NCBI RefSeq assembly: GCF_013034685.1
Contig: NZ_WQGO01000008.1
Coordinates: 103,951-167,950 of the forward strand
DNA length: 64,000 bases
Direction of reading: 5' to 3'
From: Ruegeria lacuscaerulensis
GTDB taxonomy: Bacteria; Pseudomonadota; Alphaproteobacteria; Rhodobacterales; Rhodobacteraceae
The notes beneath the pieces are model-generated. The model was not told the DNA's origin. It saw only the letters and a list, made by a program, of their open reading frames with translations, and ran no database searches. Shown here piece after piece: positions 25,966-35,159 of the stretch (positions are counted from its first letter, which is position 1; each line of letters begins with the position of its first letter). Made by a program: the position numbers and the translations under genes.

Positions 25966-27027
25966 ATGGAATTTTCGTTGTTCAACCTGATGACCAAGCC
26001 TGTTGATGGCTCGTCGCATGCGGATGTGTTCAACCAGATGCGCACCATGACGAAAATGGTGGATGAGGCAGGCTTTGATGTCGCCTGGTTCGCCGAACAT
26101 CACCTATCGAACTATTGCATCTCGCCCTCGCCGCTGATGACAGCCGCGAATATGGCTGCCCACACCAAACGGATCAAGGTCGGCCCTGCGGTGGTGGTGA
26201 TGCCTTTCTACGAACCCTTGCGTTTGGTCGAAGATATCTGCCTAGCAGATCAACTGACCGAGGGCCGTCTGGTTCTAGGTCTGGGCACTGGCTATCAGCC
26301 CCGCGAATTTAAGAAATTCGGATTCGATATCGACGACCGTCTGATGCGCGGGCTGGAAATCTGGGATTGCATCGAACAGGGCGTCTATGGCGGCGTGATC
26401 GACTTTCAGGGCGACCACATTCAGATCAGCGACGCGGCCCTGTCCATCGCTCCGGTTCAGGATCGTATCCGCACCTTTGCCGTCGGAAACGCACCAGAGA
26501 TGCGCCAGAAGATGATCAACTACGGGGCCGAAACGCTGACCACGCCGGCCATTGGGCCAAGCGCGATCGTGGGGACCGCGCGGCGGCTCTACAAGGAAAC
26601 GCGCACCGAGAACGGCCTGACGGGTGATGATTTCCCCTTTGCGGTGCAGCGCTATATCTATGTCTCTCAAGACAAAGACGATGCCCGTGCGGCAGCCGAG
26701 CAGGTGCTGATCCATGCCCGCATGGCCAACAACATGCGCCGCCCCGAGCCGCTGATGGAGGGCGCGGACCTCAAGATCGTGCCCTTCGACAACGAACCGG
26801 ATATCGACACGGTTCTGCAGCGCGCCATCATTGGCGATGCCGAAGACGTCACGCAACGTCTCGTGGCCGAAGCGCGCGAGTTTGGCATCACGCATCTAAG
26901 CGTCTTCATGCAGATTGCTTCGATCCCCTTTGCCAACACCCTGCGCTCGCTCGAGGTGTTCTGCGATCAGGTCATGCCTGCGGTGAATACCGCGCTCGCG
27001 GCGGATAAGGCGGCGCTCGCCTCATGA
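25966..27027 (+). CDS. LLM class flavin-dependent oxidoreductase (bacterial luciferase-like monooxygenase)
   Basis: A 353-residue (beta/alpha)8 flavin-dependent monooxygenase. The alkanal-monooxygenase-like pattern is clear: MTKMVDEAGFDVAWFAEHHLS, SPSPLMTAANMAAHTKRIKVGPAVVVMPFYEPLRLVEDICLADQLTEGRLVLGLGTGYQPREF. Such enzymes use reduced FMN from a separate reductase to oxygenate aldehydes, ketones or sulfur compounds. Two SDRs follow, the first with a 4-nt ATGA overlap, so all three belong to one operon. One model is alcohol-to-ketone oxidation by an SDR and then Baeyer-Villiger-type oxygenation. The substrate cannot be read from sequence. Confidence 0.9.
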   Translation: MEFSLFNLMTKPVDGSSHADVFNQMRTMTKMVDEAGFDVAWFAEHHLSNYCISPSPLMTAANMAAHTKRIKVGPAVVVMPFYEPLRLVEDICLADQLTEGRLVLGLGTGYQPREFKKFGFDIDDRLMRGLEIWDCIEQGVYGGVIDFQGDHIQISDAALSIAPVQDRIRTFAVGNAPEMRQKMINYGAETLTTPAIGPSAIVGTARRLYKETRTENGLTGDDFPFAVQRYIYVSQDKDDARAAAEQVLIHARMANNMRRPEPLMEGADLKIVPFDNEPDIDTVLQRAIIGDAEDVTQRLVAEAREFGITHLSVFMQIASIPFANTLRSLEVFCDQVMPAVNTALAADKAALAS

Positions 27028-27803
27028 GCGGGCCGAATTTCTCGCTGGCTGGCAAAACCATTCTGATCACCGGGGCCGCACGCGGATTGGGTGCGGCGAT
27101 GGCACATGCCTGCGCCGCGCAAGGTGCGCAATTGTGCCTAAAAGACATAAACGGCGAGGCCCTCGAAGCCACAGCAGACGGCTTACGCGCGGATCGAGCA
27201 ACTGTCCGAACGGCCGCTTTTGACCTAACCGATTTCGACGCCTGCACCGATTGGGTGCAGGGTATCGACCCGATCTGGGGTCTGATTAACAATGCCGGAA
27301 TCACCAATCACGGGCACGTACTGGACCAGACGGTTGGTGACTACCGCTCGATCTATGATCTGCATGTCTTTGCACCCTTTGTACTGGCGCGTGAAGCGGG
27401 CCGAGTGATGCGTGCCAATCAAGGGCCTCAGCGAGGGCGGGTCGTTTCGATCTCGTCCATTGCCGCCACACATCCGCGACCGGGGGTCGGCAATTATGCC
27501 TCGTCCAAAGCGGCCGTTGCAGGTTTGACTCGGTCGCTAGCGGCGGATTTCGGTACGGACGGCATCTGTGCCAACGCAATCGCACCCGGCTATGTCCTGA
27601 CCGAGATGAACCGTAAAATCCTAAGCGACGAAGGTTTCGTGCGCCGAATTGAAAACCGGACACCAGCAGCGCGGTGGGCGGATCCAGCGGAAATCGCGGC
27701 ACCTGTGGCTTTTCTGATGTCCGAGGCCGCCTCTTACATCAACGGGCAATTGATCGCCGTTGACGGCGGTATGAATGCCTTTTTGCAATCCAATGAGGGA
27801 TGA
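27024..27803 (+). CDS. SDR family oxidoreductase, coupled to the LLM monooxygenase
   Basis: A 259-residue classical [39 protein letters not shown], the catalytic Ser in VVSISSIAATHPRPG, YASSK, and the typical end AEIAAPVAFLMSEAASYINGQLIAVDGGMNAF. Its ATG overlaps the monooxygenase stop (ATGA), and the next SDR starts 3 bp after its own stop, so translation is probably coupled. It is likely to oxidise or reduce a substrate or product of the flavin monooxygenase. Confidence 0.93.
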   Translation: MSGPNFSLAGKTILITGAARGLGAAMAHACAAQGAQLCLKDINGEALEATADGLRADRATVRTAAFDLTDFDACTDWVQGIDPIWGLINNAGITNHGHVLDQTVGDYRSIYDLHVFAPFVLAREAGRVMRANQGPQRGRVVSISSIAATHPRPGVGNYASSKAAVAGLTRSLAADFGTDGICANAIAPGYVLTEMNRKILSDEGFVRRIENRTPAARWADPAEIAAPVAFLMSEAASYINGQLIAVDGGMNAFLQSNEG

Positions 27804-27806
27804 CTG

Positions 27807-28610
27807 ATGAAACGGTTGGAAGGAAAAGTCGCCCTGGTGACGGGTGCGGGATCCATGAAGGGTGGCATGGGCAACGGCAAAGCCACCGCCATTCGTCTCG
27901 CGCAGGAAGGCGCACGGATCTGTGCCCTAGATTTGCATCTGGCCGCGGCTGAGGAAACCTGCAAAATGATCCGTGCCGAAGGGGGCCGCGCCGTTGCGCT
28001 GGCCGCCGATGTCACGCAGGAAGATCAGGTTCAATCATCAATTACTCAATGCCTGTCCGAATTCGGCCAGATCGACATTTTGCAAAACAATGTCGGAATC
28101 CTGAAAACCGGCGGCGCCATGGACAGCACAGTCGAGGATTGGGACATGCTGGTGCATGTGAACATGAAGGCGGTCTTTCTGCCAACAAAGCATGTTCTGC
28201 CTCATTTTGTTGATCGCAAGGGGGGAGTTGTGACCAACATTTCCTCGATCGCCGGGCTGCGTTATCTGGGCACGCCCTATATTGGCTATAATGCCACCAA
28301 AGGGTCGATCATTTCCTTCACCCGCAATCTGGCAGCAGAAGTGGCACCACATGGAATCCGCGCAAACGCGATTCTGCCGGGCTTTATCGACACACCAATG
28401 GCGCGCGATATCACCGAACAGAATGCGGAAGACCCCGAGGCAATTGACTGGGATGCGCTGGACAAGCAGCGCGCAGCACGCATCCCGCTGGGCCGAGTGG
28501 GCACCCCGTGGGATGTGGCCAACGCCGCCGTGTTTCTGGCCAGTGATGATGCGTCCTATATCACCGGCACTGAAATTACCGTCGACGGCGGCGTTTCATG
28601 CCGCGTGTAG
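27807..28610 (+). CDS. SDR family oxidoreductase
   Basis: A 267-residue SDR. The cofactor loop is longer than usual, VTGAGSMKGGMGNGKATA, where most SDRs have TGxxxGxG directly. The remaining motifs are NNVGI, the Ser in NISSIAGL, YNATK and the end WDVANAAVFLASDDASYITGTEITVDGG. It is the last gene of the LLM-SDR-SDR operon, after which a decayed region begins. Confidence 0.92.
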   Translation: MKRLEGKVALVTGAGSMKGGMGNGKATAIRLAQEGARICALDLHLAAAEETCKMIRAEGGRAVALAADVTQEDQVQSSITQCLSEFGQIDILQNNVGILKTGGAMDSTVEDWDMLVHVNMKAVFLPTKHVLPHFVDRKGGVVTNISSIAGLRYLGTPYIGYNATKGSIISFTRNLAAEVAPHGIRANAILPGFIDTPMARDITEQNAEDPEAIDWDALDKQRAARIPLGRVGTPWDVANAAVFLASDDASYITGTEITVDGGVSCRV

Positions 28611-29350
28611 AGGGACGATCAAGGCGCGCCACACGGGTATTGGACCAGAAAGCAGTGCAGACACGCCTTGCGCCAGCTGCATGCGTGTTTGAAACCGCTG
28701 GAAGTGCTGGACCCTGACGCGATCGCCTATCTTCAGCACTACCGCTTCGGAACCCCTGCGATGTATGGGCAATATACCGACTCGATCTCGAAAAAATCCA
28801 GCACACTAATGACAGGCATCCCCGAGGTCGCTTTGATCACGACAGCAATCGGTCAGCCTGCATGCAAACTCGACGTGCCTTGGCGAACCTTTTCTAACCA
28901 TGTGTCCCCGAAGTCCTTTTGACGCGCAATCGGGCTATGAAACGGCTACAACCTTTGCGTCTCGGGGCCAAACCTGGTGCTGCATTCCGGAGGCAGGGAT
29001 ACGGGTCGGCTGGCCATCTGCGATGGCAAGTTCATCGCCAAGGACGCACAAAACCAGTTGATGGCGCGACATGCGGACGGGACATCAGTAGACCGGTTCA
29101 ATGAGGCGCTTCAGCCCATGCGGCGGGTCGGACCAGTTGCGCGCTATCTCAGCGACCGTTTTACATTGGATCTTTTTCGCAGCGCCTTATTTGGACGGCG
29201 TCGTTTGTAAAGAACTGGATGCCTATGTTGCGCGTCGGGAATGAGAACATCAGCTACCTGCGCATTGATGCGTTTCTTGTTCGATGATATCGGAACGAGC
29301 CCACCGCAGCGCAGGCAGTTGGCCGAGTTTTTGGTGACAGTACACGGCTC
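28611..29350. pseudogene. 740-bp region with broken, protein-like frames of unknown origin
   Basis: Two short plus-strand frames read like protein but are disconnected. One is at 28668-28922 (LRQLHACLKPLEVLDPDAIA onward, with FGTPAMYGQYTD and IPEVALITTAIGQ). The other is at 28977-29210 (GRLAICDGKFIAKDAQNQLM onward, with GPVARYLSDRFTLDLFRSALF). Neither has a convincing ribosome-binding site or full domain. I do not recognise the family. A decayed gene or genes lost after rearrangement is the simplest reading. The stretch ends just before the xylB stop. Confidence 0.35.
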
Positions 29351-30787
29351 CTATTCCGCCAAACTGACTGCCTGATAAAGCTTCCGAAACCGCGCCAACC
29401 GCTTGAACAATAGTGGCATATCTGCGGGCTCGAACCTGTCCGATGTTGGTGGCTGAAGCGCAAGATCAGCTAAATCCAAAGCCCCATCACCACAAGCTGC
29501 CAACCGAGCTGCACCATAAGCCGGACCGGCATCAGCTCCGGTCGATCGCACAATTGGCTTTCCGGTCACAGTCGCAATCAATCTCAACAGAAGATCTGAT
29601 TTGCTGCCTCCTCCTATCGCTGCGAGCTCTGGCAATTCTTCTATAGTGTCACCGAAACTCTGCGCCGCATCGGCAAAGCAGAAAGCAATCGCCTCCACCA
29701 CGGAACGGCAGATGTCTGCGCGCGTTGTGGAATCCTCCAGGCCAAAGAAACAGGCTCGGATATGCGGATCGCCGTGAGGGCTGCGTTCTCCCGTCAGATA
29801 AGGCAGAAAAATTGGCACACGGTCCCCGCTGACCGTTTCGGCAAGCGCGACAACTTCGGCTTCGGAAAGCCGCAATTGGCCACCTATCCAGGAAATTGGT
29901 CGCGCGCCGTTCAGCATCGCCGCCATTTGGTACCATCGGTCGGGCAGTGTGTGCGCAAAAGCATGCACATAGCGTTCAGGGTTTGGCTTGTAGCTTCGAT
30001 CTGCCACAAACAGCTGTCCAGAAGTCCCCAAAGAGATAAACCCCCGGCCCGGTTCGGTGGCGCCCAAAGACACCGCCCCGGTTGCTGCATCTCCACCTCC
30101 TGCAACGACTGGCGTCCCGGGTTTCAAGCCGGTCTCAGTCGCCGCTTGTGGTGTCACAGTCCCAACCACACTATGACCATCGAATACCTGCGGCAGCCAA
30201 TCCAAAGCTACATCTGTGGTTTCGGCAATACCGGCGTGCCAGCCACGCGACGCCTGATCGAGCCACATTGTCCCGGCGGCATCGGACGTATCAGTTCCCA
30301 ATTCGCCATGCAGCCGTAAACCGATGTAGTCCTTGGGAAGCAGGATGTGGGCCAGTTGGGCATAGTGCTTTGGCTCATGCTGTTTTAGCCATGTAATCTT
30401 GGGCGCGGTGAAACCCGGCAAAGGAAGGACCCCAGCGATTTGACCAATCTGCGGCAAGGCCTGTCGCAGATCGTCGCATTCCCGCGCCGCCCTGCTGTCA
30501 TTCCACAGGATTGCCGGGCGGATTGGGCGCAGATCGCGGCTCAGCAAAACGGCCCCGTGCATCTGACCTGACAACCCGATGCACTTCACCTCCGACAGCG
30601 TAACTTGCCCAGAAATTTGGCCTAAGGCGTCGCGTGTCGCCTGCCACCAAAGATCCGGGTGCTGCTCTGACCAACCGGGTTTAGGAGAGGAAGTCTTTAT
30701 ACTCACCGAAGACGTTGAAAGAATTCGACTGGAATCCGCGCAGACAAGCTTGACCGCTGACGTACCGATATCGATCCCGAGATACAT
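29351..30787 (-). CDS. xylB: Xylulokinase
   Basis: This 478-residue FGGY-family kinase phosphorylates D-xylulose to xylulose-5-phosphate with ATP in the cytoplasm. Motifs are YLGIDIGTSAVKLV (phosphate-binding), GLSGQMHGAVLLSRDLRPIRPAILWNDSRA (typical XylB substrate region), GGGDAATGAVSLG (catalytic Asp region) and FLPYLTGERSPHGDPHIRACFFGL. It is divergent from the LacI regulator and the smo/mtl operon. D-arabitol oxidised by mannitol dehydrogenase would give xylulose, which XylB would feed into the pentose phosphate pathway. In R. sphaeroides a xylulokinase gene is also linked to this locus. Confidence 0.95.
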   Translation of the reverse strand: MYLGIDIGTSAVKLVCADSSRILSTSSVSIKTSSPKPGWSEQHPDLWWQATRDALGQISGQVTLSEVKCIGLSGQMHGAVLLSRDLRPIRPAILWNDSRAARECDDLRQALPQIGQIAGVLPLPGFTAPKITWLKQHEPKHYAQLAHILLPKDYIGLRLHGELGTDTSDAAGTMWLDQASRGWHAGIAETTDVALDWLPQVFDGHSVVGTVTPQAATETGLKPGTPVVAGGGDAATGAVSLGATEPGRGFISLGTSGQLFVADRSYKPNPERYVHAFAHTLPDRWYQMAAMLNGARPISWIGGQLRLSEAEVVALAETVSGDRVPIFLPYLTGERSPHGDPHIRACFFGLEDSTTRADICRSVVEAIAFCFADAAQSFGDTIEELPELAAIGGGSKSDLLLRLIATVTGKPIVRSTGADAGPAYGAARLAACGDGALDLADLALQPPTSDRFEPADMPLLFKRLARFRKLYQAVSLAE

Positions 30788-30839
30788 TCAAACCCCTTAC
30801 CTGCACAAAAGTCCGGAACTTGTCTTGCTATTGATCTTT

Positions 30840-30854
30840 TTAGCGCGCGCAAAG
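30840..30854. promoter_or_regulatory. Probable LacI-type operator upstream of xylB and regulator gene
   Basis: TTAGCGCGCGCAAAG has a GC-rich alternating core flanked by TTT/AAA, matching the site at 31945-31959 in 12 of 15 positions (shared pattern TTA[AG]CGCGCG[TC]AAAG is offset-consistent except in the core). It sits between xylB and the LacI regulator gene. Confidence 0.5.
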
Positions 30855-30908
30855 AATATGTAAAAATAGGATAAGATCAAGGCGGCTGAGATACGCAGGC
30901 AGACTGGC

Positions 30909-31934
30909 ATGACCAAGATAAAGAATATGGAAGAGTTCGCAGCCCTCAGCGGGATCTCGCGACCCACGGTGTCCAAGTACTTTCACGACCCAGACAGCGT
31001 TCGCCCAACTACACGGGCACGCATAGAAGAAGCGCTGGAACAGTTCGACTATCGCCCGAACATCTATGCTGTGAACCAGAACCGCAAGCTGACCAAGAAT
31101 ATCGGCATCGTCGTGCCCTACCTGGCCGATCCGTTTTTCGCTGAAATCGCGCGGTATCTAGAACAAAGCTGTATCGCAGCCGGGTACCGCCCGTTTCTGT
31201 TCAGCTCTCATGGCGAACAAAAACTGGAAAACGAAATCCTGGACGGCTTACAATCCTTGAAACCCGCGGGCGTTTTGTTGGCGCCTTTGGGACGTATCTC
31301 AGACAAGTCCGCTATTGAGAAATTCTGCGCCAGTGTGCCAACGGTTCTGTTCGACAGTAACCTCGATGGATTGGGCGCAGCGTTTATCGGGTCCGATAAT
31401 TTCAGCTTTGTGTCTCAGACCGTAGAATACATGACTCGCACCGGCGAGCCGCCTTCGTTTTTCGAAATGCGGACACCTGCGAACCCCAATGCCAACAAGC
31501 GACGCAAGGCTTATGTCGACGTAATGGATCGGCTGGGTTTTGAGCCGCATGTGATCAAAATCGAAGGCACAGGTTGGGCCTTTGAAGAGATCGGCCGAAA
31601 GGGTGCGCTCAAGGCTTTGGATGAACGCAAGCTGCGCACGGATTCAGTTCTGTGTAGCAATGACCGATTGGCCATCGGCTTTCTGGCGGCGTGTTTCGAA
31701 CAGGGGATTCGCGTTGGTAGGAAAGACGATTGTACACTGCGGGTGGCGTCGAACGACGATCATCCGTTTGCAAAATTCACCTGCCCGTCACTGACGACCG
31801 CCGCGCATGACTATGACAATGTGGCCGCGCGAAGTGTTGAAACACTTTTCGAACTCATTGAAAACGGTGGGAAATTCGAGAGCCGAACAGAAACTCTCTT
31901 CCCTGCACGATTGGTCCTGAGGGAATCTGCATAA
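30909..31934 (+). CDS. LacI family regulator of the polyol operon
   Basis: A 341-residue LacI/GalR-type regulator: MEEFAALSGISRPTVSKYFHDPDSVRPTTRARIEEALEQFDYRPN (HTH and hinge), then a sugar-binding-protein-like domain (NIGIVVPYLADPFFAEIARYLEQSCIAAGYRPFLFSSHGEQ). It lies between divergent xylB and the smoEFGK-smoS-mtlK operon, and similar GC-rich palindromic sites occur on both sides of it. It probably represses or activates both units in response to a polyol or sugar phosphate. Confidence 0.92.
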   Translation: MTKIKNMEEFAALSGISRPTVSKYFHDPDSVRPTTRARIEEALEQFDYRPNIYAVNQNRKLTKNIGIVVPYLADPFFAEIARYLEQSCIAAGYRPFLFSSHGEQKLENEILDGLQSLKPAGVLLAPLGRISDKSAIEKFCASVPTVLFDSNLDGLGAAFIGSDNFSFVSQTVEYMTRTGEPPSFFEMRTPANPNANKRRKAYVDVMDRLGFEPHVIKIEGTGWAFEEIGRKGALKALDERKLRTDSVLCSNDRLAIGFLAACFEQGIRVGRKDDCTLRVASNDDHPFAKFTCPSLTTAAHDYDNVAARSVETLFELIENGGKFESRTETLFPARLVLRESA

Positions 31935-31944
31935 CGATCTAAAA

Positions 31945-31959
31945 TTAACGCGCGTAAAG
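31945..31959. promoter_or_regulatory. Probable LacI-type operator upstream of smoE
   Basis: TTAACGCGCGTAAAG contains the perfect palindrome ACGCGCGT and resembles the site upstream of xylB. It lies directly upstream of a likely promoter for the transport operon. Confidence 0.5.
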
Positions 31960-31965
31960 TTTTTA

Positions 31966-31995
31966 TTGACGGCGCGACAAATCCTGAACTAGGCT
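31966..31995 (+). promoter_or_regulatory. Likely sigma-70-type promoter of the smo operon
   Basis: A -35 element TTGACG (31966-31971) is followed after 18 bp by TAGGCT (31990-31995) as a -10 element, 35 bp before the smoE start. The -10 match is modest. The adjacent operator-like palindrome just upstream supports the placement. Confidence 0.4.
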
Positions 31996-32029
31996 CTCTG
32001 CACAGCATCCAAGCTCAGGGAGGACAGGG

Positions 32030-33331
32030 ATGTACTTGAAACACGCACTTCGTGCGGCGACTGCGCTAACATTCGTCGCAACGGCAGCGGCCCACGCACA
32101 ATCCATAACGATCGCAACCGTGAACAACGGCGACATGATCCGGATGCAGGGTTATACCGACAAATTCACCGAAGCGACGGGCGTTGAAGTCGAATGGGTG
32201 ACGCTGGAAGAGAACGTTTTGCGCCAGCGCGTGACCACCGACATCACCACCAAGGGTGGTCAGTTCGACATCATGACGATCGGTATGTACGAGACCCCGA
32301 TCTGGGGTGCGAACGGCTGGCTGGTTCCGCTGGATGGTCTGTCCGAAGACTATGATGTCGGTGACATCCTGCCCGCGATGTCGGGTGGTCTGAGCCATGA
32401 AGGAACGCTCTATGCGGCACCGTTCTATGGCGAAAGCTCGATGATCATGTATCGCACCGACCTGATGGAAAAAGCAGGCATGGAAATGCCCGAAGCGCCA
32501 AGCTGGCAATTCATCAAAGAGGCCGCGGCGGCCATGACCGACCGTGACGCTGACATTAACGGTATCTGCCTGCGCGGCAAAGCCGGTTGGGGTGAAGGCG
32601 GCGCGTTCATCACTGCGATGTCCAACTCATTTGGCGCGCGCTGGTTTGACGAAGACTGGAAGCCTCAGTTCGACCAGCCAGAATGGGCCGATACGCTGAA
32701 CTTCTACGTTGAAATGATGTCGGAATCTGGCCCTGCAGGCTATGCCACCAACGGCTTTAACGAGAACTTGTCGCTGTTCCAGCAGGGCAAATGCGGCATG
32801 TGGATCGACGCCACCGTTGCGGCGTCATTTGTGACCAACCCCACTGACTCGACCGTGGCGGATAGCGTTGGATTTGCACTGGCCCCCGATACCGGACTGG
32901 GGAAACGCTCCAATTGGCTTTGGGCGTGGGCACTGGCCATTCCGGCTGGTACACAGCAGGAAGACGCGGCCAAACAGTTCATCGAATGGGCAACGTCGAA
33001 AGACTATATTGAGCTAGTTGCCGAAAACGAAGGTTGGGCGAATGTTCCGCCTGGTGCGCGCACCTCTTTGTATGAGAACCCGGAATACCAGAAGGTTCCC
33101 TTTGCCAAGATGACGCTGGACTCGATCCTGTCCGCTGATCCGAACAACCCCACGGTCAAGCCGGTTCCGTATGTTGGCATCCAGTTCGCTGCCATCCCGG
33201 AATTTGCAGGCATCGCGACCCAGGTCAGCCAAGAGTTCTCGGCAGTCTATGCCGGACAGCAAACGGTTGAAGAAGCCCTTGCCAAAGCGCAGGCCTTCAC
33301 CGCCGAAGAAATGGAAGCCGCAGGGTACTGA
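32030..33331 (+). CDS. smoE: Sorbitol/mannitol ABC transporter substrate-binding protein
   Basis: This 433-residue family 1 extracellular solute-binding protein has a signal peptide (about 1-24, ALTFVATAAAHAQS). Family motifs include WVTLEENVLRQRVTTDITTKGGQFDIMTIGMYETPIWGANGWLVPL and FYGESSMIMYRTDLMEKAGMEMPEAPSW, as in the SmoE/MtlE polyol-binding group. It binds sorbitol, mannitol and probably arabitol in the periplasm and delivers them to SmoF/SmoG. A GGGAGGA ribosome-binding site precedes the ATG. The gene is followed by a strong stem-loop before smoF, a common way to keep binding-protein mRNA more abundant than that of the membrane subunits. Confidence 0.93.
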   Translation: MYLKHALRAATALTFVATAAAHAQSITIATVNNGDMIRMQGYTDKFTEATGVEVEWVTLEENVLRQRVTTDITTKGGQFDIMTIGMYETPIWGANGWLVPLDGLSEDYDVGDILPAMSGGLSHEGTLYAAPFYGESSMIMYRTDLMEKAGMEMPEAPSWQFIKEAAAAMTDRDADINGICLRGKAGWGEGGAFITAMSNSFGARWFDEDWKPQFDQPEWADTLNFYVEMMSESGPAGYATNGFNENLSLFQQGKCGMWIDATVAASFVTNPTDSTVADSVGFALAPDTGLGKRSNWLWAWALAIPAGTQQEDAAKQFIEWATSKDYIELVAENEGWANVPPGARTSLYENPEYQKVPFAKMTLDSILSADPNNPTVKPVPYVGIQFAAIPEFAGIATQVSQEFSAVYAGQQTVEEALAKAQAFTAEEMEAAGY

Positions 33332-33343
33332 GGTTTTCTCCCC

Positions 33344-33370
33344 GCGGGCGGGCAGTAATCTGCCCCCCGC
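33344..33370 (+). terminator. GC-rich intercistronic stem-loop between smoE and smoF
   Basis: GCGGGCGGGCAG and CTGCCCCCCGC pair around a TAAT loop with one bulged base, 13 bp after the smoE stop. There is no U-run (CUCCCCCC follows), so it more likely stabilises the smoE message or causes partial termination than ends transcription. Confidence 0.6.
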
Positions 33371-33437
33371 TCCCCCCTTCCACAACTCGCGTTTTTCTCG
33401 CAGGCTGGGTTACGCCTGAACAGAGAGGGTTTGCGTT

Positions 33438-34304
33438 ATGGCTACTCAACATTCCCGATCCGTTGCTCGCCTGATGATGGCACCTGCAGTGGTCCTGCTG
33501 CTTGGCTGGATGCTCGTGCCGCTGACGATGACGCTGTATTTTTCCTTCAAGAAATATCTGCCGCTGCGCGGTGGGGATCTGGGCTGGGTCGGGTTCGACA
33601 ACTACATCCGGTTCGTATCGTCCAGCTCTTTCTGGCCAGCCGTTCAAGCCACCCTTGTGATCGTCGGGGGGGTGCTGGTTATCACCGTCGTCCTAGGCAT
33701 TCTGCTGGCGATGCTGCTAGATCAGCCGATGTGGGGGCAAGGTGTTGTCCGCATTCTGGTGATCGCGCCCTTCTTCGTCATGCCCACAGTGTCTGCGCTA
33801 GTCTGGAAGAACATGTTCATGGACCCGGTGAACGGCCTGTTGGCCCATTTGTGGCGCTTTTTCGGGGCCGAGCCGATCTCGTGGCTGTCCGAGGCGTCGA
33901 TGACTTCGATCATCATGATCGTGTCTTGGCAGTGGCTGCCCTTTGCAACCCTAATCCTGCTGACAGCGATCCAGTCGCTGGATAGTGAGCAGTTGGAAGC
34001 GGCCGAGATGGATGGTGCCCCCGTCTTGAAGCGATTCTACCACATCATCCTGCCGCATCTGAGCCGCGCGATTACCATCGTGATCCTGATCCAGACAATC
34101 TTTCTTCTGTCAATCTTCGCCGAGATCTTCGTGACCACCGGCGGCGCGTTCGGCACCCGTACACTCACCTACCTGATCTTCCAGCGGGTGCTGGAAAGCC
34201 AGAATGTTGGCCTTGGATCAGCCGGAGGTGTCTACGCAATCATCTTAGCCAATATCGTTGCGATCTTCCTGATGCGCATCGTCGGCAAGAACCTGGACGC
34301 GTGA
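33438..34304 (+). CDS. smoF: Sorbitol/mannitol ABC transporter permease (first)
   Basis: A 288-residue inner-membrane permease with six predicted membrane segments, the carbohydrate-uptake type 1 EAA loop (QLEAAEMDGAPVLKRFYHIILPHLSRA), and TLYFSFKKYLPLRGGDLGWVGFDNY at the N-terminal periplasmic loop. It pairs with SmoG to form the channel for polyols and lies 12 bp before smoG. Confidence 0.93.
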   Translation: MATQHSRSVARLMMAPAVVLLLGWMLVPLTMTLYFSFKKYLPLRGGDLGWVGFDNYIRFVSSSSFWPAVQATLVIVGGVLVITVVLGILLAMLLDQPMWGQGVVRILVIAPFFVMPTVSALVWKNMFMDPVNGLLAHLWRFFGAEPISWLSEASMTSIIMIVSWQWLPFATLILLTAIQSLDSEQLEAAEMDGAPVLKRFYHIILPHLSRAITIVILIQTIFLLSIFAEIFVTTGGAFGTRTLTYLIFQRVLESQNVGLGSAGGVYAIILANIVAIFLMRIVGKNLDA

Positions 34305-34316
34305 GGAGGTAAGACC

Positions 34317-35147
34317 ATGGCCCGCGCTGTCACAACCCGCCGCAAATCTCTGAATACCGCCCTCGCTTGGGCCGTTGGCTTGCTGATCTTTTTCCCGATC
34401 CTCTGGACCATCCTGACCAGCTTCAAGACCGAGGCACAGGCGATCGCCAGCCCACCGCTGTTTTTGAACTTCAACTGGACGTTGGAAAACTACGCCATCG
34501 TGCAGGAACGCTCGGACTATATGCGGTTTTTGTGGAATTCGGTCATTATCGCCGGTGGCTCGACTGTTCTGGGTGTCATCATCGCGGTACCCGCAGCATG
34601 GGCCATGGCCTTTGTGCCGTCCAAGCGCACCAAGGACATTCTGCTGTGGATGCTGTCCACCAAGATGTTACCTGCCGTTGGCGTGCTCTATCCGATTTAC
34701 CTGCTGTTTATCCGTCTGGGCCTGCTGGACACACGCGGAGGGCTGGTGGTTGTCCTGATGCTGATCAACCTACCCATCATCGTCTGGATGCTATACACCT
34801 ACTTCCGCGAAATCCCCGGCGAAATTCTGGAAGCCGCGCGGATGGACGGGGCGACGTTGAAAGAGGAAATCCTCTACGTCCTGACCCCTATGGCCATTCC
34901 GGGCATCGCCTCAACCGTTTTGCTGAACTTCATCCTGGCCTGGAACGAGGCATTCTGGACCCTCAACCTGACCGCTGTCGACGCGGCACCGCTGACGGCC
35001 TTCATCGCCAGCTATTCCAGCCCCGAGGGCCTGTTCTTTGCCAAGCTTAGCGCTGCCTCGACCATGGCCATCGCTCCAATTCTGATCCTTGGCTGGTTTA
35101 GCCAAAAACAACTTGTCCGCGGCCTGACCTTCGGCGCTGTGAAATAA
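34317..35147 (+). CDS. smoG: Sorbitol/mannitol ABC transporter permease (second)
   Basis: A 276-residue permease of the MalG type. It has the N-terminal FPILWTILTSFKTEAQAIASPPLFLNFNWTLENY and the EAA loop EILEAARMDGATLKEEILYVLTPMAIPGIAS. It forms the second half of the polyol import channel. It sits between smoF and smoK with short gaps and a GAGGAGG ribosome-binding site. Confidence 0.93.
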   Translation: MARAVTTRRKSLNTALAWAVGLLIFFPILWTILTSFKTEAQAIASPPLFLNFNWTLENYAIVQERSDYMRFLWNSVIIAGGSTVLGVIIAVPAAWAMAFVPSKRTKDILLWMLSTKMLPAVGVLYPIYLLFIRLGLLDTRGGLVVVLMLINLPIIVWMLYTYFREIPGEILEAARMDGATLKEEILYVLTPMAIPGIASTVLLNFILAWNEAFWTLNLTAVDAAPLTAFIASYSSPEGLFFAKLSAASTMAIAPILILGWFSQKQLVRGLTFGAVK

Positions 35148-35159
35148 GGAACACGACAC

